Shown here in pieces: positions 58,292 through 64,000 of a stretch of DNA of 64,000 nt. The notes beneath the pieces were generated by a model that had not been told where the DNA came from, ran no database searches, and was given only the letters and a program-made list of their open reading frames with translations. The first letter of the stretch is position 1. Each line of letters begins with the position of its first letter. The translations under genes were made by a program, and so were the position numbers. Source of the DNA: Prototheca cutis (Eukaryota > Chlorophyta > Trebouxiophyceae > Chlorellales > Chlorellaceae); NCBI GenBank assembly GCA_002897115.2, contig BCIH01000005.1:163308-227307 (forward strand), in the 5' to 3' direction.

Positions 58292-58610
58292 ACCAGGAGG
58301 CCAACCTCTTACCTAGGAAGATGATACCAGCATTTCTGCTTGCGGCTTCATCATGCACGGCATCCAGCACCTTCATGCATGTCTCACTGGTTGCCGGTGA
58401 CAGGTGGAGGTCACTGAAGACCACCCAGGCATGGGCGCGTTCCCAGTCAGTGGCGGGTGGGTTCCAGAGCTGGGCGGTCGTGCCAGGTCCCAGGGATCCA
58501 TTTACAGAGGAAAAAGCGCGGCTGGGAGACAGACGTGACCTTATGCAACATGACAAGGCACCCCATACCCGAGGTCTCCACAACCGGGGCAGGTGATATG
58601 AGCGCGCCAT
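51875..58610 (-). CDS. SbcD-SbcC fusion: metallophosphoesterase joined to SMC-like ATPase, organelle presequence
   Basis: Predicted one-chain nuclease of the SbcCD/MRE11-RAD50 class, for clearing hairpins and protein-blocked DNA ends. Exons from high to low: 58313..58610, 57997..58109, 57462..57804, 57118..57295, 56846..56916, 56497..56651, 56211..56310, 55901..56011, 55657..55813, 55397..55466, 55159..55242, 54911..55008, 54615..54696, 53794..54462, 52987..53619, 52649..52828, 52303..52445, 51875..52163; all phases agree, 1257 residues. Residues 1-35 are an Arg-rich presequence ending SRAFSS. Phosphoesterase motifs: FSDLHL (67-69), GDFWH (100-104), GNHD (133-136), AHVD (197-200), GHYHKPH (230-236). 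ATPase: GFLSFK, SNGAGKS (423-429), VFYGQSE, coiled coils, zinc-hook CDTC (823-826), LSGGERR (1134), LLVLDE (1164-1169). Exons ending 56211 and starting 53619 have in-frame alternatives. Intron 57461-57296 has a GC donor. Confidence 0.88.
52615..52628. repeat. Short telomere-like repeat in intron
   Basis: AACCCTAACCCTAA, with another AAACCCTAAG about 30 bases upstream, in the intron 52446..52648 of the SbcDC gene. It is two TTAGGG units, too short to call an interstitial telomere; the AAACCCTAA form is the plant telo-box. Confidence 0.7.
55480..55507. repeat. (GA)n microsatellite in SbcDC intron
   Basis: GAGAGGGAGAGAG-type repeat in the intron 55467..55656, next to the exon 55397..55466 acceptor. 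Confidence 0.85.
56947..56990. repeat. (TG)n microsatellite in SbcDC intron
   Basis: About 22 TG units in the intron 56917..57117. Reading frames through it give meaningless Cys-Val or His-Thr repeats. Confidence 0.95.
58223..58291. repeat. C69 homopolymer in first SbcDC intron
   Basis: Sixty-nine C on the plus strand (G69 in gene sense), within the intron 58110..58312, about 22 bases downstream of the donor. Polyproline ORFs here are artefacts. Confidence 0.95.
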
Positions 58611-59281
58611 TGGCCCTGGTTGGAGGCTTACCCTGCACCCCCCCATGCATCCCATCCAGCTTCATGCCGCATGGCGTGGCGCTGGCAAGGACATTATCAT
58701 CAACCGAATATTACAAAATGACCATGCCATCCGTGACATTGAAGATCATGGATCCCCATCACCGAGGGCTCGCCGATGGTGGGGGAGTCCCGATTACGTA
58801 CGCCCCTGGAGCCCCCCAACGGCGGGGACCCCCGGTGGGGACGCCCCCACGGGCACCATGGCGTCAGTGCGTCAGCCCAGTCGCACCCCATGCCGTCTCG
58901 CAAAAACTAGCTGGGCACGTGCACACCCGTTGCAATGCTTTTGTCCGCTGTTGCGGCGAGAGTTTCGTAACGTGTTGCTCGCTGGTTTTCTGACCGCCCT
59001 GGTGGCCTCGCGAGCACGTGCCGTGTTCCTCTCTTCTGTCAGCGCTGCACAGCCCCCCTCGGCCGCTCGGCGCCTGCTCATTCATGCGCCATAACTTTGG
59101 CGCTCGTTAGTTTCTGCGTTTGGTGTGTTGCGCGGACGCATTGCGGGCAGGGAGGCTGTCGGAGAGGTGTCGGCTGCTGTCGGACTTTGCGGCCCACGCC
59201 TTGCTGCCGGGACGCGACACCCTGCCGGCACTGACGGCGGTGCCCTGAGCTGCGTGGGGCACCCGTTTCCGTCAGAACAGC
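58611..59281. other. Divergent intergenic region (SbcDC / 1006-aa protein)
   Basis: About 670 bases between divergent starts. In-frame ATGs at 58655 and 58646 could lengthen the SbcDC N-terminus by up to 15 residues. No other feature is supported. Confidence 0.5.
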
Positions 59282-62200
59282 ATGGATCCAGGACTTTGGT
59301 CGAATCAACTGCCCGTTCAGGTGCAGATGCCGGGCTACGCACGGGAGGGAGGACGCCCATCTTCCGGGCCCAGCTCCAAGCCTGCGGGCAGGTCTCGGCC
59401 CACCAACAACCAGCTCCTGTGCGTGGGTGATGAAGGTGGCTTTCGGGCCGGGCGCGGACCTCGCATGGTTGGGCGGGTGTGCTGAAGAGAGTTTCATCCC
59501 TGAGCCTTTGGGAGTCGTTACCAGGCAGCGTGCAGCGCGGCCAATGCATGCGCTCTTGAGTGCATGCTCTTGATCAAAAACACATAAACCGGTGCCTGAC
59601 CAAGGAAGCATTACCCCTGCTTAGAAACGACAACAAACAAACACACATCCTTAGGTACAAGGCGCATTTTCGGTGGAAGCACTACACCTGCCCGCTCCCC
59701 GCTGGCAAGGAGCTGGCGTCTGGTACGGAGGCGTGTGCTTCCGTGACGTCGGCGTTCCTGCAGGTGCTGGCCACGGTGGCGGATGTGGAGCGGTGTCGTC
59801 TCGACAAGCCGCGCAACGTGCTGCACATCCTGTCTGCCAACACGCGGCGGACCAAAGTGGTGGAGCTGTCTTCGGGCACGCACCGGGTGGCCGATGAGCT
59901 GCGGCGGCACTCCCTGGCAGATGGCGCGGGTGGCCAGTACTCGACCAACCTGGACCGGAACCGCTACGGTTCAGACAACAATTACTTGTTCACGGTCACG
60001 CGATTCAACCTGGAGTGCCTGGGTCTGTGCCCATGCATGGTGGACATTGAGATCATGGACACGCGCAACGGGAATGAGGTGCAGCTGGTGACCGCGGGTC
60101 CCATGGCCTGCACCTGTGAGTCCCCCGCACGCCGCGAGCGGGCCAACCTCTCCACCTGTGCCGACAGCGGCATGCTGGGTGGCATCGCGCCGCTGGCGGG
60201 CACGGCCGTGGCCGCCCAGCGCGGGGCAGCCGCCGAGCGCTCGGGCGCGAGCCCCGCCCGGCGCTCCCCTAGCGCCGGCAATTTGCGGCGTGTGAGCTCG
60301 GCATCCGCCTTACGGCGCGCGCCCAGCGCCACGCGCGAGATGAGCCGGGTGTCTAATGGCTCGGAACTGTTTGATGCCTTGCTGACAGCCGCCGCCACGG
60401 ACGAGCGAGGCGGCGATGCGGTCACGAGCCGCGCGCCCCGTGGTGACGGCGGTATTGGCGCTGTCGGCGGGCAGCAGCCCGGCGGCGGTGGTCTGGGGCA
60501 CAGTGGCCCCGGTCACGCCGGCACCGCAGGGCACCACGAGCGGATGAGCCTGGACCGCACGATGGGCGGCGACGGCCGCGGCGGCACCAACGAAAGAGCC
60601 GGCAACCACTCGGCGCGTGGCGGGCGGTCGCGCATCGTGTGGAACGCGTCGTTCACGGAGGTGGACTCGCTGCAGGCGGCCATCGACGCCTTTCGCAGCG
60701 GCAACTCGGGCAGCATGCAGGACCTGGAGCGCCACGGCGCGTCGGCCACCCGACCGCGCGGCATGCTGCGCCGCAACTCGGTGTCCATGATCGTGGAAAA
60801 CCCGGTGCTCGCCCAGACGGGCGCCGGCGGCGACAGCATGCTGTTGGGCGGGCTGCCACCTCCGCTGTACGGCTCGGGCACACACGCCCACCTCCTAGGC
60901 GCGCAGGGCGGCCTCGGTGGTGGTGCGGGTGGTGTGCATGCCGGTGCAGAGGCGGGCGAAGGCGAGGGCGACAACGAGCATGCCGATGGGGACGACATGC
61001 ATGGCACAGCCGCCAATGGCCCCGGCCGTCCGCGCGGTGAGGCGACAGCCGACGGCGCCCCGCGGCCAGTCTCACAAGACCGCCGTGGAGGCGGTCCAGG
61101 CCTGCTGCGTTGCCTGCTGGCGTCCAGCGCGGCGAGTCTCAACCGGCTAGCAGCCGCAGGCGGTGGCGCCGGCACCGACACCCGTCGGCTGGTCGACGAA
61201 CTTCGCGCGGCCAATGCGGAAATGGTGGCGCTTGAGGGCGGGTTGGAGGAGAGCCGGCTGCGCGAAGCCGCTGCCAAGCGTCTCGCCGCCGCCGCCGAGT
61301 CTGCGGCCGCCGAAGCTCAAGCCGAGCTCCGCGTCGCGCAAGCCGCGCTGCGCCGTCTCAGCTACGCCCTGATGCAGCGAGGCGGGACTGGAGTGGGGAC
61401 CGAGGCTGCCGATGGCGGTGGTAAAGCGACTCCAGCGATGGATGGTGTGGCAGAGAACGGTGTTGCCACCAAGCAGGAGCACGGCGACGAGTCGACGCCG
61501 TCGCCTGCGCCGCAGCTGTTGGCGAGCCCCGAAGAGGGCAGCGACACGGCCGTGGCTGCTGCCAGGGCCATCGTCAAGTCCGAGGAGGGGCGTGGGGTTT
61601 CGGGGTCTAACGAGCCGTCGCCGCACGGCGGTGCGCTGCTGGAGGGTGCGGGCGTCGCTGGCCCTGGCACAGCCACAGTCGCAGCAGCACATGGTGCACC
61701 AAACGTGGGTCACTCGCCCGAGGCAAGCGCCGGCGGCAACGCCGGCGCGGCCGCGTCTGCTGCGGCACTTCAAAACCTAACCCTGCCCACGGCGTACCTC
61801 GCTCTGGAGTCGGAGCTTGCCGCGGCGCACGAGGCTTTGGACGCCGCCCACGCCGTCATCCGGCGGCTGGGCGCCGAGCGAGGGGCTCTGGAGCAGCGTC
61901 TCCGGGTGGGTCTGGGGGCCGCGGCCGCCACGGGGGCCCTTCCCACGCTCTTCCGTGCGGGGAGCACGGGGTCTGCGCTGGCGTCGCCGCCGGGCGGCCT
62001 CGTGCCCGCGCCCGGGCATGGGCAAGGGTCGTCCCCGAACCTGCCCCTCTTTGGGACGGCGCCCCTCAACCCCTACGGCGGCATGCACGCCTCTGGTGCG
62101 TTTAGGCTTTTGGCGCCAGTTGTTGTCATTGCCTGAGATTACAAGATGTGGATTTGTTTGTGTATGGTTTTCCGTGGTTGGAGCTGCCATCAACCCCCCT

Positions 62201-62662
62201 TCTCCTACGTTCATTGCAGCATTCCGGCCGCCACTCTCTCAGCGCACGCTGCAAAAAGTGGCGTCCATGCCAGCCATCGCCGCTGCCGGCAGCGGCGAGA
62301 CGCCGTGGCTCGAGCTGCAGCACCAGCACCAGCAGCAGGCTCCTCCCGCGGCAAAGCGTGCACGGGAGGCGAGTCCCATTCCCGAAGGCGATGAGACGTC
62401 GTCGCCTGGTGCAGCACAGGTCCGGCGGCGGCGGGGGGCAAGCGACAGCGAGTATGGCACCGGGCAGGCAGCCTTTGGCATCCCCGAGCGTGACGTCAAT
62501 ACGCCCAGTCCCGCCGTCGGCGACAGCATGGATCACAGGCCGGCCGCGGCCCACGTCCGCATGCCCCTGGAAAGCACGACAGAGATGGACCGGGCCATTG
62601 GGGGGATTGCGCCTCGCAAGGAGAGTGTGAGCCACCTGCCTCTCGTGGGCATGGCCGACTAG
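59282..62662 (+). CDS. Unrecognised 1006-aa protein with folded N-terminus, disordered middle and coiled coils
   Basis: Exons 59282..59418, 59655..62095, 62220..62662; phases 2 and 1; 1006 residues. I do not recognise the family. Residues about 45-190 look folded and conserved in style: FRWKHYTCPLPAGKELASG, VADVERCRLDKPRNVLHIL, NRYGSDNNYLFTVTRFNLE, CLGLCPCMVDIEIMDTRNG. The region 200-560 is Gly/Ala/Arg-rich and probably disordered, with short Ser-Arg phosphosite-like motifs (RRNSVSM, RRVSSAS, RRAPSAT). Two heptad-like helices follow at about 585-650 (LRAANAEMVALEGGLEESRL) and 740-790 (LESELAAAHEALDAAHAVI). The end is basic then acidic and may carry a nuclear signal (PPAAKRAREASP). The donor used in the first exon (CTCCT/GTGCGT) is the only one that fits phase. 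A regulatory or scaffold role is a guess. Confidence 0.75.
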
Positions 62663-63521
62663 GGTGGGGCCCCCCCCCCGGCCACGCTTACCCATCCCTC
62701 CAGGTGGCGGCATTGCTAGCTCCTCCACAGGTGAATGAGGGCCGACCACCCCAATTCCCCTCTGCTGCGGCAATTTGCCGGCTCAGTGAGCCAAAGACCC
62801 TCACCAAAGAAAGCGGACCCGTGCTGTCAGTTTGTCTCGTGCAGCTCTTGCACCCGTGTGTGCCTCAGGTCTGGAAGAATGAATTGCCACGCCTCTGCCC
62901 TGGGAGTCTTCTCCGCACATCCCGAGGGGCGAGCATTCGCTCGCCCCTCGACGTATTTTTACCTCCAGCTGGGACCCCAAACCCATGTTTTGACTGTGCC
63001 CTTGGAGCGTGCGACTCAACATCACCAAAAACGACTTTGAGTGACCTGCAGAAAATTTGGTGACACCTGTTTCCTGCACTTTTTATTCCCGCTTCCTTTT
63101 GCGCTGATGTGCTGCATCATCGCTGGCTGAAAGAAGAAAAGGAGAAGGCGTTGGTTGGGAGGGTGCCAGGCAAGGAGTGAAAATGGTTGGGAAGGGAATT
63201 TTCTTTCCTACATGCCCGGACTGGGTACAGTGCCCAAGGACTCGTCTCGTGGACTTCAGGATCGGATACCGGAGGGAGGAAAATCTGATCGGATCCCGCT
63301 TGGATGCGTGGGATTGCACCGCGAATGCGGGATGCACTCGGCGATCCGCAATATACTTTATTTTTTGAGCAGCCTGAACCCTGCGCACGCAAAGGATACT
63401 GGGCAAGGATGAGATAGTGCCCGGGATCACCTGGTGGGACTGGCCGAGCTGGCCAACCTAGCATGCCTAGCCCCTTGGAATTCTGACGGTGCCACAGTGT
63501 GAGAGGACGCCAACACGCACC
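62663..63521. other. Intergenic, upstream of VPS33
   Basis: About 860 bases. A minus-strand ORF ends at 63083 after a good-looking acceptor (TTCTTTCAG) with a basic tail QRKRKRE, but no upstream exon fits in the remaining space, so I do not call a gene. The palindromic GAGGGGCGAGC...GCTCGCCCCTC lies at about 62922-62948. Confidence 0.4.
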
Positions 63522-63941
63522 ATGGCGGCGAGTCAAACCAGAATTCTTGCCCCACTGGACAGAGGGCCCTTGCCCCTCAAGTCTCTCAGGTATGCCCGTG
63601 CTGCATGGGGCAAGGCCCTCTTCATGTGATGACACCTCCTGGGTTTGCAAAACCCGCCGTGCCCAATTGATTCCACTGCTTCTGCAGGGATGATGCATGC
63701 ATGGAGCTGCTCTCCTTCCTTGACACGGTGCGTCGGCGATGGGAATGCAGATAGTGGGGGCCAGGGTCCTGTCTGCGGGAATGTGGTCTGGCAGGCTGGG
63801 GTGAGCGTTCAAAGACGGGCCCCTGACAACCCATGGGCTGTAGAGCCGAGGACGAAAGGCACTGGTCGTGGAGGATCGCTTTGCCGCGCCACTGGGGCTC
63901 GTGGTAAGAGCCTCCACGCTCCGTGAGCACGGCGTCGAAAG
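63522..63941 (+). CDS. VPS33: VPS33-like Sec1/Munc18 protein, N-terminal exons (continues past window)
   Basis: Vacuolar sorting protein of the HOPS/CORVET tether, which templates SNARE assembly on endosomes and the vacuole. Exons 63522..63589, 63688..63727, 63844..63941 with phases 2, 0 and 2; the gene leaves the window at a GTGGGG donor after 63941. The 68 visible residues read MAASQTRILAPLDRGPLPLK, SLR/DDACMELLSFLDT, SRGRKALVVEDRFAAPLGLV and STLREHGVER. They match the VPS33 N-terminal pattern (LN..S.R......ELL..+..+GKK.LV+D..L.G.+..+...+.LKEHG). The ATG context is CACCATGG, an excellent eukaryotic start. The assignment rests on a short N-terminus, so confidence is moderate. Confidence 0.75.
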
Positions 63942-64000
63942 GTGGGGGAGATTTGGGGTGGGGGAGTGGTTCCGGGGGGGCGGGGGGGATCGGGTTCAGG

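Noticed and set aside
47775..58610. MUS81 and SbcDC as an operon or fused unit
   Set aside because: They are convergent, on opposite strands, each with its own intron set and stop codon.
58019..58655. Poly-Pro and poly-Gly ORFs over the C69 run
   Set aside because: The run lies in the first intron of SbcDC; translation through it is meaningless.
63083..63430. Minus-strand ORF ending in a basic QRKRKRE tail after a good acceptor
   Set aside because: No start or upstream exon fits before the VPS33 gene on the other strand; no family similarity.
1..64000. CRISPR arrays, insertion sequences, phage genes
   Set aside because: None seen; the window is intron-rich nuclear eukaryotic DNA, and the only regular repeats are microsatellites and homopolymers.

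Overview
The window is nuclear DNA of a green alga, most probably a coccoid trebouxiophyte of the Chlorella/Auxenochlorella type (lineage inferred, species not determined). Reasons: GC-rich sequence; genes cut by many short introns of roughly 80-250 bases with GTGCGT/GTGAGT-like donors and GCAG acceptors; plant-type cytochrome c; mitochondrial presequences; single genes on both strands with no operons. Gene models were built by hand: splice sites were chosen so that every exon phase agrees and the joined protein matches its family. Models of 369, 277, 113, 1498 and other whole codon numbers closed exactly, which supports them. The sequence has two N gaps (19707-19730, 49055-49154), two single Ns and several very long G/C homopolymers, all in introns or gaps.

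Layout. 3-1080 (+) cytosolic seryl-tRNA synthetase, 5' truncated. 1423-7664 (-) CHD1-type chromatin remodeller, 12 exons. 8394-9793 (-) VDAC porin. 10335-10974 (-) small mitochondrial membrane protein. 11558-15240 (+) outer-arm axonemal dynein intermediate chain (DNAI1/IC78). 15507-15891 (+) 90-aa membrane protein. 16184-18226 (-) EME1-like junction endonuclease subunit. 18918-20267 (+) ATC-hydrolase-like protein, gapped. 20846-21685 (-) cytochrome c. 22554-23999 (+) NAD-isocitrate dehydrogenase. 24464-26741 (-) PIF1-type helicase. 27392-27511 (+) 5S rRNA. 28013-30777 (+) ankyrin-malonyl-CoA:ACP transacylase fusion. 31298-33519 (-) CCDC47/PAT-complex homologue. 34026-36238 (-) unrecognised multi-exon gene. 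36384-39985 (+) CDCA7-type zinc finger plus DDT-like protein. 40416-41419 (-) penta-EF-hand protein. 42118-44680 (-) NOT2. 45357-46699 (+) eIF3j. 47775-51735 (+) MUS81. 51875-58610 (-) SbcD-SbcC fusion. 59282-62662 (+) unrecognised 1006-aa protein. 63522-63941 (+) start of VPS33, running off the window.

The most interesting theme is DNA break and junction repair. MUS81 and its obligate partner EME1 both lie here, about 30 kb apart. MUS81 converges, with a 139-base gap, on a gene that joins a complete SbcD/MRE11-type metallophosphoesterase to a complete SbcC/RAD50-type ATPase (Walker A, zinc hook, LSGGE signature, Walker B) in one polypeptide of about 1257 residues, behind an arginine-rich organelle-type presequence. 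I regard this predicted one-chain, organelle-targeted SbcDC as the best candidate for an undescribed system. Second-rank items are the ankyrin-MCAT fusion and the presence of a motile-cilium dynein subunit in an alga group usually regarded as non-flagellate.
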